Notes under the pieces: model-generated | Told to the model about the DNA's origin: nothing | Database searches by the model: none | The model's input: only the letters and a program-made list of their open reading frames with translations | Shown here: positions 44,260-55,290 of the stretch, piece after piece | Numbering within the stretch: position 1 is the first letter of the stretch | How the letters are laid out: each line of letters opens with the position of its first letter | NCBI GenBank assembly: GCA_009667805.1 | Contig: CM019066.1 | Coordinates: 868,001-932,000, forward strand | DNA from: Leptobrachium leishanense | Taxonomy: Eukaryota > Chordata > Amphibia > Anura > Megophryidae | Length of the DNA: 64,000 nucleotides | Direction of reading: 5' to 3' | Position numbers and translations under genes: made by a program

Positions 44260-44935
44260 TGTTACCGGAATCCACTTGGTTCACTCGGGACGAGGCCGGA
44301 CCGGCCACGAGCAAGGATTGTCTGAACACGAGTCTCTTCAGGAAAGGCAAACTTTATTGTGACGTCACAGATGCTCAGACAGGATTGAATCGCAAAGACT
44401 GAGCCCCGATTTCACCCCGACAAGGGGTCTTATACCCCGAATACATAATTAGGTACATCCCAATAAGCCCACCTCCCGGTGACACTCTTCCACCCCACGT
44501 GGGTTAATACCTCCCTTAACCTAATACAAAGACATTCCATTAATTGGCCGTAAATTGGCAAACTTTATGTTAGTCTCAGTAAATCATAATTAGTTACTTC
44601 TCCTATCTCGGGCTGCGCCCTCCTCTCTAGAGCCTGTGTTCATTTGTTGCAGTTAACACCTGGTCTGATCTCTATACTCCTTTGTCTCTCAGTGGGCCTC
44701 AACGACCTTGGCATATCTACTCCTCTTTCTGTCCTAACGTGCCAGGAACAGCCTAGACCTTTCTCAGACTTCTAATTACTTTTTCTGCTAATCTAACACA
44801 TTCCTAAATTTCTACGTATACCTTATTCTAGTTTCAACTAAAACTTGCCTAGTTATTTTCAAGTGAACCAATATTCTGAACAAGATGGCCGCCTGGCTTA
44901 TAATGGCGGCCATCTTCCAGCCTATTTCCACTTCA
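44260..44935 (-). promoter_or_regulatory. Retroviral 3' LTR (676 bp)
   Basis: Minus strand: begins TGAAGTGGAAATAGGC after the PPT and ends ...GATTCCGGTAACA. It contains a TATA-like GTATAAGACC near 44436, a perfect CRE (TGACGTCA, 44360-44367) and a polyadenylation signal AATAAA (complement of 44353-44358). U3-R-U5 order is as expected. It faces KLF11: its putative start lies about 0.96 kb upstream of the KLF11 ATG, on the same strand. Confidence 0.78.
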
Positions 44936-44984
44936 TTCCCCCCTTGGCTCAAGCCTCAGGCTCTTCTCCTGAGACTTGTAGCCA

Positions 44985-45573
44985 TTACACCTCACTTGTT
45001 TTATTCTCGAGTTCTTCATACTTTGGGGGGCCTATTTTCGCTGGGAACATACCTTGTGGGATAATCAGTGGTATCTTTTGTGTCTGTTTGGGTGTCAGTG
45101 CTCTCTTGCATAGTGGACATAGACATAGCCCTATGCGGTACAGTAGTGCTCCTACGATCAAGATCACTACTACCATCAGAATCATGGATCCAATCTGCGA
45201 AATAAATCTCAGGATGGATCCGAACCAATCTCCGATTGCTCCAAACCCACGGAGTGGATTCCAGCCTTCAGCAGCGATCCTCCTTGCTGTGTTCTGCAAC
45301 TGTGCTACCTTTTCTTGGTGATCTTGGATTACCTGGTAATAGGGACATCATGTGTAGCGTTCTTGATGAAAGTGCAACATTCATAATGCATTGTCATCTC
45401 ACACAATCCATTCAGGGCCGCACTAATCTGTTCCAGTGCCATATTGTGTATCATTTGCACCTTTCGTATCTCTCGTACTTCCAGATTCAACAACTGGATA
45501 TCCCAACTAGTCTTATTCAAAATCTCATCCATCAAACTGGCATAACTGTTCATTCTTGCCATCAACTCTCCAG
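44985..45573 (-). pseudogene. Retroviral env transmembrane-subunit remnant
   Basis: Two minus-strand frames (about 45565-45329 and 45299-44985) are offset by a frameshift. The first has a helical heptad-like segment and a cysteine motif with CC (C-X7-CC by my count) followed by an N-glycosylation site. The second has a hydrophobic membrane span of about 22 residues (around 45210-45130), then a Cys-containing cytoplasmic tail. The surface subunit and fusion peptide are absent. The frame break and truncation mean no functional envelope protein. Confidence 0.72.
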
Positions 45574-48500
45574 GAGTGTATGTGCCCCCAATACCAGGGT
45601 AGAGTCATGTATGAGCCCCCAATACCAGGGTAGAGGTTTGTATGTGGCCCCAATACCAGGGAAGAGGGGTGTATGTGCCCCCAATACCAGGGTAGAGGGG
45701 TGTATGTGACCCCAATACCAGGGTAGAGGGGTGTATGTGACCCCAATACCAGGGTAGAGGGGTGTATGTGCCCCCAATACCAGGGTAGAGGGGTGTATGT
45801 GACCCCAATAACAGGGTAGAGGTTTGTATGTGGCCCCAATACCAGGGTAGAGGCATGTATGAGCCCCCAATACCAGAGAAGAGGGGTGTATGGGCCCCCA
45901 ATACCAGGGAAGAGGGGTGTATGAGCCCCCAATACCAGGGAAGAGGGGTGTATGAGCCCCCAATACCAGGGAAGAGGAGTGTATATACCCCCAATACCAG
46001 GGTAGAGTCATGTATGAGCCCCCAATACCAGGGTAGAGGTTTGTATGTGGCCCCAATACAAGGGTAGAGGCATGTATGAGCCCCCAATACCAGGGAAGAG
46101 GGGTGTATGTGCCCCCAATACCAGGGTAGAGGGGTGTATGTGCCCCCAATACCAGAGTAGAGGGGTGTATGTGACCCCAATACCAGGGTAGAGGGGTGTA
46201 TGTGCCCCAATACCAGGGTAGAGGGGTGTATGTGACCCCAATACCAGGGTAGAGTCATGTATGAGCCCCCCAATACCAGGGTAGAGGTTTGTATGTGGCC
46301 CCAATACCAGGGTAGAGGCATGTATGAGCCCCTAATACCAGGGGAGAGGGGTGTATGAGCCCCCAATACCAGGGAAGAGGGGTGTATGGGCCTTTATACC
46401 AGGGAAGAGGGGTGTATGAGCCCCCAATACCAGGGAAGAAGTGTGTATGAGCCCCCAATACCAGGGAAAGGGTGAATGAGCCCCCAAACCAGGAAGAGGG
46501 GTATATGAGCCCCCAATACTAGGACAGAAGAGACATGTATGAGCCCCCTATACCAGGGCAGAGGGGTGTGTGTGCCCCAATCCCAGGTTAGAGGCACGTA
46601 TGAGCCCCCAATAGCAGGCCAGAGCAGTGTATGAGCCCCCAATGCCAGGGTATAGGAGTGTATGTTCCCCCAATACCAGGGTAGAGGAGTGTATGTGCCC
46701 CCAATACCAGGGTAGAGGCATGTATGAGCCCCCAATACCAGGGTAGAGGTTTGTATGTGGCCCCAATACCAGGGTAGAGGCATGTATGAGCCCCCAATAC
46801 AGGGGAAGAGGGGTGTATGGGCCCCCAATACCAGGGAAGAGGGGTGTATGAGCCCCCAATACCAGGGAAGAGGGGTGTATGAGCCCCCAATACCAGGGAA
46901 GAGGGGTGTATGGGCCCCCAATACCAGGAAAGAGGGGTGTATGAGCCCCCAATACCAGGGAAGAGGGGTGTATGACCCCCCAATACCAGGGAAGAGGGGT
47001 GTATGAGCCCCCAATACCAGGGAAGAAGGGTGAATGAGCCCCCAATACCAGGGACGAGGGGTATATGAGCCCCCAATACTAGGACAGAGAAGAGACATGT
47101 ATGAGCCCCCTATACCAGGGCAGAGGGGTGTGTGTGGCCCCAATCCCAGGTTAGAGGCACGTATGAGCCCCCAATAGCAGGCCAGAGCAGTGTATGAGCC
47201 CCCAATGCCAGGGTATAGGAGTGTATGTCCCCCAATACCAGGGTAGAGGAGTGTATGTGCCCCCAATACCAGGGTAGAGGCATGTATGAGCCCCCAATAC
47301 CAGGGTAGAGGTTTGTATGTGGCCCCAATACCAGGGTAGAGGCATGTATGAGCCCCCAATACAGGGGAAGAGGGGTGTATGGGCCCCCAATACCAGGGAA
47401 GAGGGGTGTATGAGCCCCCAATACCAGGGAAGAGGGGTGTATGAGCCCCCAATACCAGGGAAGAGGGGTGTATGGGCCCCCAATACCAGGGAAGAGGGGT
47501 GTATGAGCCCCCAATACCAGGGAAGAGGGGTGTATGAGCCCCAATACCAGGAAGAGGGTGTATGACCCCCAATACCAGGGAAGAAGGGTGTATGAGCCCC
47601 CAATACCAGGGAAGAGGGGTGTATGAGCCCCCAATACTAGGACAGAGAAGAGACATGTATGAGCCCCTTATACCAGGGCAGAGGGGTGTGTGTGGCCCCA
47701 ATCCCAGGTTAGAGGCACGTATGAGCCCCCAATAGCAGGCTAGAGCAGTGTATGAGCCCCCAATGCCAGGGTATAGGAGTGTATGTGCCCCCAATACCAG
47801 GGTAGAGGAGTGTATGTGCCCCCAATACCAGGGTAGAGTCATGTATGAGCCCCCAATACCAGGGTAGAGGTTTGTATGTGGCCCCAATACCAGGGTAGAG
47901 GCATGTATGAGCCCCCAATACCAGGGAAGAGGGGTGTATGTGCCCCCAATACCAGGGTAGAGGGGTGTATGTGCCCCCAATACCAGGGTAGAGGGTTGTA
48001 TGTGCCCCCAATACCAGGGTAGAGGGGTGTATGTGACCCCAATACCAGGGTAGAGTCATGTATGAGCCCCCAATACCAGGGTAGAGGTTTGTATGTGGCC
48101 CCAATACCAGGGTAGAGGCATGTATGAGCCCCCAATACCAGGGAAGAGGGGTGTATGAGCCCCCAATACCAGGGAAGAGTTGTGTATGGGCCCCAAATAC
48201 CAGGGAAGAGGGGTGTATGAGCCCCCAATACCAGGGAAGAAGGGTGTATGAGCCCCCAATACCAGGGAAGAGGGGTGTATGAGCCCCCAATACTAGGACA
48301 GAGAAGAGACATGTATGAGCCCCCTATACCAGGGCAGAGCAGTGTATGATTCCCCAATGCCAGGGTATAGGAGTGTATGTGCCCCCAATACCAGGGTAGA
48401 GGAGTGTATGTGCCCCCAATACCAGGGTAGAGGCGTGTATGAGCCCCCAATACCAGGGTAGAGGTTTGTATGTGGCCCCAATACCTGGGTAGAGGCATGT

Positions 48501-49705
48501 ATGAGCCCCCAATACCAGGGAAGAGGGGTGTATGAGCCCCCAATACCAGGGAAGAGGGGTGTATGGGCCCCCAATACCAGGGAAGAGGGGTGTATGGGCC
48601 CCCAATACCAGGGAAGAGGGGTGTATGAGCCCCCAATACCAGGGAAGAGGGGTGTATGAGCCCCCAATACCAGGGAAGAAGGGTGTATGAGCCCCCAATA
48701 CCAGGGAAGAGGAGTGTATATGCCCTCAATACCAGGGTAGAGTCATGTATGAGCCCCCAATACCAGGGTAGAGGTTTGTATGTGGCCCCAATACCAGGGT
48801 AGAGGCATGTATGAGCCCCCAATACCAGGGAAGAGGGGTGTATGTGCCCCAATACCAGGGTAGAGGTGTGTATGTGCCCCCAATACCAGGGTAGAGGGGT
48901 GTATGTGACCCCAATACCAGGGTAGAGGGGTGTATGTGCCCCAATACCAGGGTAGAGGGGTGTATGTGCCCCCAATACCAGGGTAGAGTCATGTATGAGC
49001 CCCCAATACCAGGGCAGAGGGGTGTGTGTGGCCCCAATCCCAGGTTAGAGGCACGTATGAGCCCCCAATAGCAGGCCAGAGCAGTGTATGAGCCCCCAAT
49101 GCCACGGTATAGGAGTGTATGTGCCCCCAATACCAGGGAAGAGGGGTGTATGAGCCCCCAATACCAGGGAAGAGGGCTGTATGAGCCCCCAATACCAGGG
49201 AAGAGGAGTGTATATGCCCCCAATACCAGGGTAGAGTCATGTATGAGCCCCCAATACCAGGGTAGAGGTTTGTATGTGGCCCCAATACCAGGGTAGAGGC
49301 ATGTATGAGCCCCCAATACCAGGGAAGAGGGGTGTATGTGCCCCAATACCAGGGTAGAGGGGTGTATGTGCCCCAATACCAGGGTAGAGGGGTGTATGTG
49401 ACCCCAATACTAGGGTAGAGTCATGTATGAGCCCCCAATACCAGGGTAGAGGTTTGTATGTGGCCCCAATACCGGGGTAGAGGCATGTATGAGCCCCCAA
49501 TACCAGGGAAGAGGGGCGTATGAGCCCCCTATACCAGGGCAGAGGGTGTGTGTGGCCCCAATCCCAGGTTAGAGGCACGTATGAGGCCCCAATAGCAGGC
49601 CAGAGCAGTGTATGAGCCCCCAATGCCACGGTATAGGAGTGTATGTGCCCCCAATACCAGAGTAGAGGCATGTATGAGGCCCCAATACCAGGGTAGAGTC
49701 ATGTA

Positions 49706-51001
49706 AAGCTCTTAGAAAAACTAGTCTTCAACCGCCTCTCCCTCTTCCTGTCCTCCAATTCACTACTTGACCCCCTGCAATCTGGCTTCCGTCCCCTACA
49801 CTCAACTGAAACTGCCCTCACCAAAGTCACCAACGACCTCCTAACTGCTAAAAAACACGGCTACTATTCTATTCTCATCCTGCTCGACCTCTCGGCTGCT
49901 TTTGACACTGTTGACCACCCCCTCCTTCTACAGACCCTCAACTCTCTGGGTCTCGGTGACACTGCACTCGCTTGGGTCGAATCCTATTTATCCAACAGGT
50001 CCTTCTGTGTGTCCTTTGCTGGTACCTCCTCCTCTTCATTGCCTCTATCTGTTGGTGTACCTCAAGGCTCTGTCCTTGGTCCTCTGCTCTTTTCCATCTA
50101 CACCTCCTCCCTGGGCAAAATCATCAACAGCTTTGGCTTCAGTTACCACCTCTACACTGATAACACTCAGATCTACCTCTCTACCCCTGATCTCTCTCCC
50201 CCTGTCCTTTCAAAAGTCAGTGACTGTTTATCTGGCATCTCCTCCTGGATGGCCTCCCACCACCTAAAGATCAACATGTCAAAGACTGAACTCCTACTTA
50301 TTCCTCCCTCCAATGCCTCCCCACCTCCTGACTTCTCTATCATGGTGGAGGGTATCACCATTTCCCCATCAAACCAAGTTCGCTGTCTTGGAGTTACACT
50401 TGACTCTGCTCTTTCCTTCATCCCCCACATCAAGTCTCTTTCCTCCTCCTGCCGATACCAACTGCGTAATATTTACAGAATTCGGCCATTTCTTACCGCT
50501 GTCACCACAAAACAACTCATACACGCCCTGGTAATCTCCCGACTCGACTACTGCAATAATCTCTTATCTGGCCTCCCTCTGTCCCGCCTCTCCCCCCTAC
50601 AATCCATCCTGAACGCCTCTGCCAGGCTAATTCACCTCACCCGCCGCTCTGTCTCTGCCACTCCCCTCTGCGAGTCCCTTCACTGGCTCCCCATCCACTG
50701 CAGAATTAAGTTCAAAATCCTTATCCTTACCTACAAAACCCTCACTAACTCAGCGCCCCACTACCTGTCCTCACTAATCACCAAATACACCCCAGCCCGC
50801 TCCCTAAGGTCAAACAGTGACCTGCGCCTAGCTTCTCACCGCATCACCTCTTCCCATGATAGACTGCAGGATTTCTCACGCGCAGCCCCCACTCTCTGGA
50901 ACGCTCTCCCTCGTACTGCCAGACTTTCCCCTAACTTCTCTTCCTTCAAACGCTCCCTTAAAACGTTCCTATTTAGGGAAGCCTACCACCCAACTCACTG
51001 A
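49706..51001 (+). pseudogene. L2 reverse-transcriptase ORF fragment, 431 codons open, catalytic site altered
   Basis: A single frame runs without stop from the truncation point to TGA at 50999-51001. RT blocks in order: [68 protein letters not shown], then the L2 C-terminal region ([60 protein letters not shown]). The catalytic YADD reads YTDN (Asp to Asn at 50162-50164), so the enzyme should be inactive. No endonuclease domain or start codon. The open frame indicates a fairly young copy. Confidence 0.93.
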
Positions 51002-51218
51002 CGCAACCATCAATCACTCTCACCTTACAGTCCTCTCCTCCTGTTTCCAACCCCAACCCTCCCAGATTGTGAGTTCCTACGGGAATAGGGCCCTCATCTC
51101 CTCCTGTACTGTTTCTCAAATGTTGTTCAATGTATTGTAACCCTGTCTATACTGTGCTTATTGTACAGCGCTGCGGAATATGCTGGCACTTTATAAATAA
51201 AGAATAATAATAATAATA
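49706..51218 (+). mobile_element. 5'-truncated L2 LINE inserted in the minisatellite
   Basis: Starts inside the RT region ([15 protein letters not shown]) and ends with the L2 tail: GTACAGCGCTGCGGAATATG, CACTTTATAAATAAAG, then (ATA)n. The array resumes exactly where it left off, with ATGTA at both junctions (49701-49705 and 51219-51223). The nearly identical tail at 34282-34430 and the RT blocks at 1-1153 belong to the same clade. Confidence 0.94.
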
Positions 51219-52335
51219 ATGTATGAGCCCCCAATACCAGGGTAGAGGTTTGTATGTGGCCCCAATACCAGGGTAGAGGCATGTATGAGCCCCCAATACC
51301 AGGGAAGAGGGGTGTATGAGCCCCCAATACCAGGGAAGAGGGGTGTATGGGCCCCCAATACCAGGGAAGAGGGGTGTATGAGCCCCCAATACCAGGGAAG
51401 AAGGGTGTATGAGCCCCCAATACCAGGGAAGAGGGGTGTATGAGCCCCCAATACTAGGACAGAGAAGAGACATGTATGAGCCCCCTATACCAGGGCAGAG
51501 GGGTGTGTGTGGCCCCAATCCCAGGTTAGAGGCACGTATGAGCCCCCAATAGCAGGCCAGAGCAGTGTATGAGCCCCCAATGCCAGGGTATAGGAATGTA
51601 TGTGCCCCCAATACCAGGGTAGAGGAGTGTATGTGCCCCCAATACCAGGGTAGAGGGGTATATGTGCCCCAATACCAGGGTAGAGGGTGTATTTGCCCCC
51701 AATGCCAGGGTAGAAGGGTGTTTGTGCCCCCAATGCCAGGGTAGAGGGATGTATGTGCCCCTAATACCAGGGCAGAGGGGTGTATGTGGCCCCAATACTA
51801 GGGCAGAAGCATGTATGAAGCCCCAAAACTAGGGGAGAGGGGTGTATGTGCCCCCAATACCAGGGTAGAGGAGTGTATGTGCCCCCAATACCAGGGTAGA
51901 GGGGTATATGTGCCCCAATACCAGGGTAGAGGGTGTATTTGCCCCCAATGCCAGGGTAGAAGGGTGTTTGTGCCCCCAATGCCAGGGTAGAGGGATGTAT
52001 GTGCCCCTAATACCAGGGCAGAGGGGTGTATGTGGCCCCAATACTAGGGCAGAAGCATGTATGAAGCCCCAAAACTAGGGGAGAGGGATGTATGTGCCCT
52101 CAATACCAGGGCAGAGGGGTATACATGGCCCCAATACCAAGGCAGAGGGATATGTATGTGCTCCCAATACTAGGGCAGAGGGCGTATGAGCTCCCAATAC
52201 TAGGGCAGAGGGTGTATGAGCCCCCGTACCAGGGCAGAGGGGTGTAGGTGGCCCCAATACTAGGACAGAGGGATGTATGTGCTCCCAATAGCAGGACAGA
52301 GGATGTATGTGCCCCCAGTACCTAGGCTGATGTGT

Positions 52336-53194
52336 GTATTCCCTGATGCGCATCTTTCATACCGCAGAAACATTGGACCAGCATGGGAAAATAATTTACT
52401 CCATGCAAGCCATTTGCACACAGACATATTGAATGTCCATGGTGCGGTGCCCCCGAGGGCCATCCTCCCCCCCCCCTCAGGGCCACCGTGTTATGTCCAC
52501 TTGATTGTTGTTGAGTGAAGTTGAGTGAGTTGAGTTTTCTTTGTGCTTTTTGGTTTTAATTACATTCTATTCTGCAATTAATAAACGATCCGCGGAGGCG
52601 CACCCTATGGACACGTGCAGCGCAAGCTACATCTCCAAACTAAAGGCCTTATAATTAAGCGTTACAATTAAATAGTATTTAATCAAAGCTGACGGTGTTG
52701 GAGAAAACGCGTACATACATTTCCTTGAAATACCAAAGACTTTTCATTCACAGGAGATGCGGTGCGGGCCTGTGTGTGATATCTGATGCTGGGAGTTTTA
52801 TCAAGTCATAAAGTTTTATTATGGAACAAAATTATATTATATTGGTAAATCAATTCTACAGCAGCTGAATGAAGCAATCAAAGTTAAACATCATCAACTT
52901 TACATTAAACCCAGCTACAGGGCATCCAGAAAGTATTCAGACCCTTTTTTTTGTTTAGGGTGCAGACTTATGCAAAAGTTGTTTAAATAATTTTTTTTCA
53001 CATGAAAAAAAACAGATTTCTGACACCATTACAGATAGTTAACCCCTTTGTTGCTGAGCCATTTCACCCCTGTGTGCTGAGCTAATTTTTACCAATATTT
53101 TCCTCAATATGTTTAACCCATAGAGACCAGACTGTTTTACCATTGTCTGTCTGAAAGTGTCCGCTGCTGTTTTTACGTTTCTGTGCTGTTTGTG
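52336..53194. other. Gene-free stretch with transposon ends
   Basis: TACAGGGCATCCAGAAAGTA (near 52917) resembles a Tc1/mariner-type terminus. A family-E end GTTAACCCCTTTGTTGCTGA lies near 53038. No gene. Confidence 0.45.
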
Positions 53195-53395
53195 TTTAGG
53201 TCTAGAAACATAGAAACATAGAAAAATGTCGGCAGATAAGAACCTTTCGGCCCATCTAGTCTGCCCAATTACATGGATACTTTACCTGGATTTATCTTTT
53301 GTTTAGGATAGCTTTATGCCTATCCCATGCCTGCTTAAATTCAATTACTGTTTTGGCCTCTACCACTTCTACTGGAAGACTGTTCCACAGCAGTG
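53195..53395 (+). repeat. Interspersed repeat (ACATAGAA...GGCAGATAAGAACC)
   Basis: ATGTCGGCAGATAAGAACCT + TTCGGCCCATCTAGTCTGCC followed by TGCCTATCCCATGCCTGCTT and CACTTCTACTGGAAGACTG. I recognise this as a widespread amphibian repeat but cannot assign its class. Confidence 0.55.
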
Positions 53396-53812
53396 CAATG
53401 CAGCATATTAGCGGAAGATTTAGTAGAGAAATTAACACTTTCGAAGAGAAGCAGACACCACACCCTCAGTATAGTCTACACACATACAATGTATCAAATT
53501 GATTAGACCAGACTAAAAACACCTGTTGTTTATGCCGTTTGAAAACACAGGTCATTTAGAGGTGAGAATCTTTGCACGTACACATTAGTTTTTAATTCAA
53601 TATCTAATAAACCTTTGCTTATAATATTCTGCAGTAAAGAGTCTCTTTATTTCTAGATTTATTTTTTTTAAGCATTTTTTATACTTTTTTCAAAAAAAAT
53701 AATTTCTGTGAACTCGAACCGAACACGGCAAAAAGTTTGAAGTTCGCGAACTTGCGAACAGCCAAAGTTCGAATCGAACGCCGAACTGATCGAACCGAAC
53801 AGCTCATCCCTA
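53396..53812. mobile_element. Truncated inverted copy of hAT-like family D
   Basis: Matches, in reverse, 58826-59245: TTCGAACGCCGAACTGA...GAACAGCTCATCCCTA terminus at 53812, and the AATATCTAATAAACCTTTGC and CACCACACCCTCAGTAT blocks. The other end is lost. Confidence 0.8.
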
Positions 53813-54779
53813 ATTGTGAGTCTCCTTGTGTCTGTTTCTAGGGTCCGTTGTGGTCAGTTCCCTACTGCTACATTGCCCACAGTCCTCAGTTATCCTACCA
53901 GTTCTCCAAGTCAGCCCTCTTCCTGCGTCGCCCCTTTGTGTCTCTCCTTTGTTAGGTGCACCTAGTGTCCAGTTCCCTTATCTTGCTCTCTGTCCCATGT
54001 CCTATGTGGTTTCTCCAGATCGGAGCATCAGGGAGTGGGCGAGAGGGGGCAATCCTTACACCCTGACCACTTTAAAACATTACAGTAGTCCGACTTGTTA
54101 AAATATTCTTTTCAATCATTTACAGCATGTAAAATCATATCTTTTAAATACAGCTGTCATTTATGGGATTTAAAATATGACTTGCATATCCGGAATTTAC
54201 AGTAAGACCGCGAAACACGCAATGTGCAACCATACGCAGGTATGTACACTATTTTTCATCCTTTTACTGGCCCGATATTTTCTACCAAACACTTTTACAG
54301 AATTTGGGCTGGGATGAATTTTTTTCAACTGAGTAAGGCGACTTTTCAAAAAAATAATATCATGATATCGAAAAAAAATTGACCGATCTGAATCTCATGA
54401 AAAATTATGAAATCTATTCTAACATGGAGAATTGAAGCAGGGTGCAGCAGCTTAATTTGCGACGCTCACAGATTGAAATGAAGACACTATGTTGACCTAT
54501 TAATATTGAGTGAAGAAATGAATTAATTAGCATTCCTTCGATGACAAGAATCTGCCATATGCTGTGTTCTTCAAGCTTTCCAGGAAGATGATGCATTCTG
54601 GGCTTTGGACCAGATTGATTTGACGCAGAGATCTGTCTTTTAAAAGTTTAAACAAAGCAAAAGAGTAAACAATACAGAAATTCCAGAAATGAGCCGTCAT
54701 GAAGTCCAATGCACTTAAAAAGTTGAAAGGTTTTTGTGTATACCCATGCTGTGAGGGTGTCTAGCTCTCCTCAACCTTT
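53813..54779. other. Gene-free stretch
   Basis: No recognisable gene, transposon end or tandem repeat. Short open frames lack known motifs. Confidence 0.4.
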
Positions 54780-55290
54780 ACCTTCTGGCACATAACCCTT
54801 GCCTCTACGTTACTCCTATCGCACCACCGTGTCTCTGCATCATTCCGATCACACCCCGTGCTTCTGTGTCATACTGACGGCATCCCTGTACCTCATCATT
54901 CCGATGATGCCCCATTGCTTCATTCCCACAACACCTCCATATTTCCCATCACTTCACTGACACCACCATGCATCTGCATTCCGATGATGCTCTATGACTC
55001 TCTGTCATTCTGACAGTACTCCATATCTCCTAATCATTTCGATAGTGCCTCGTCACATCATGCCGATGGCACCTCCATTCCTCTATATCAGGGGTCAGCA
55101 GCCTTGGCTCCCTGATGTTTTGGGAACTATATTTCCCATGTGGCTCAGTCAGCCTAATGGGTGACTGAGCATCATGGGAGATGTAGTTCCCAAAACATCA
55201 GGGAGCCAAGGGTGCTGTCCCCTGCTCTATATCATTCCAATGATGATTTTTAACCCCGTATCATCACCCACATACGTTCCAATGTACACT
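54780..55290. repeat. Degenerate tandem repeat around CATCATTCCGATGATGCC
   Basis: Words such as TCATTCCGATGATGCCCCAT, CATTCCGATCACACC and CATTCCAATGATG recur irregularly. Interrupted by the hAT-type MITE 55089-55224. Confidence 0.6.
55089..55224. mobile_element. hAT-type MITE with perfect 8-bp TSD CTCTATAT
   Basis: CAGGGGTCAGCAGCCTTGGC...GGTGCTGTCCCCTG, 136 bp and almost fully self-complementary. CTCTATAT lies at 55081-55088 and 55225-55232. Confidence 0.95.

Larger units (their letters stand above)
44260..45573 (-). mobile_element. 3' fragment of an endogenous retrovirus (env end, PPT, 3' LTR)
   Basis: Inserted in the 31-bp array, minus strand. Reading in that direction: env transmembrane-subunit remnant (45573-44985), a polypurine tract AAGGGGGGAA just before 44935, and a 3' LTR (44935-44260). 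The left side is a clean TG...CA LTR end against the array. The right side stops inside env with no 5' LTR, gag or pol, so most of the provirus is gone. Class is not settled; the env layout suggests a gamma/epsilon-like (class I) element. Confidence 0.8.
44038..52335. repeat. 31-bp minisatellite array, about 8.3 kb with two insertions
   Basis: Unit CCAGGGAAGAGGGGTGTATG + AGCCCCCAATA with variants at the GTAGAG/GAAGAG, TGAGCC/TGTGCC and GGGGTG/GGCATG/GTCATG positions. Array blocks: 44038-44259, 45574-49705, 51219-52335. Larger periodicities are seen, such as an AATACTAGGACAGAGAAGAG landmark at spacings of 562, 558 and 656 bp (558 = 18 units) and a 246-bp duplication at 51655/51901. The unit lacks stops on the minus strand in all phases, which produces frames up to 528 codons. 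These are not taken as genes. Confidence 0.97.

Noticed and set aside
46394..47980. 528-codon minus-strand open frame in the 31-bp array
   Set aside because: Produced by a stop-free repeat unit; all three frames are open, there is no promoter or domain, and there is no codon-like variation.
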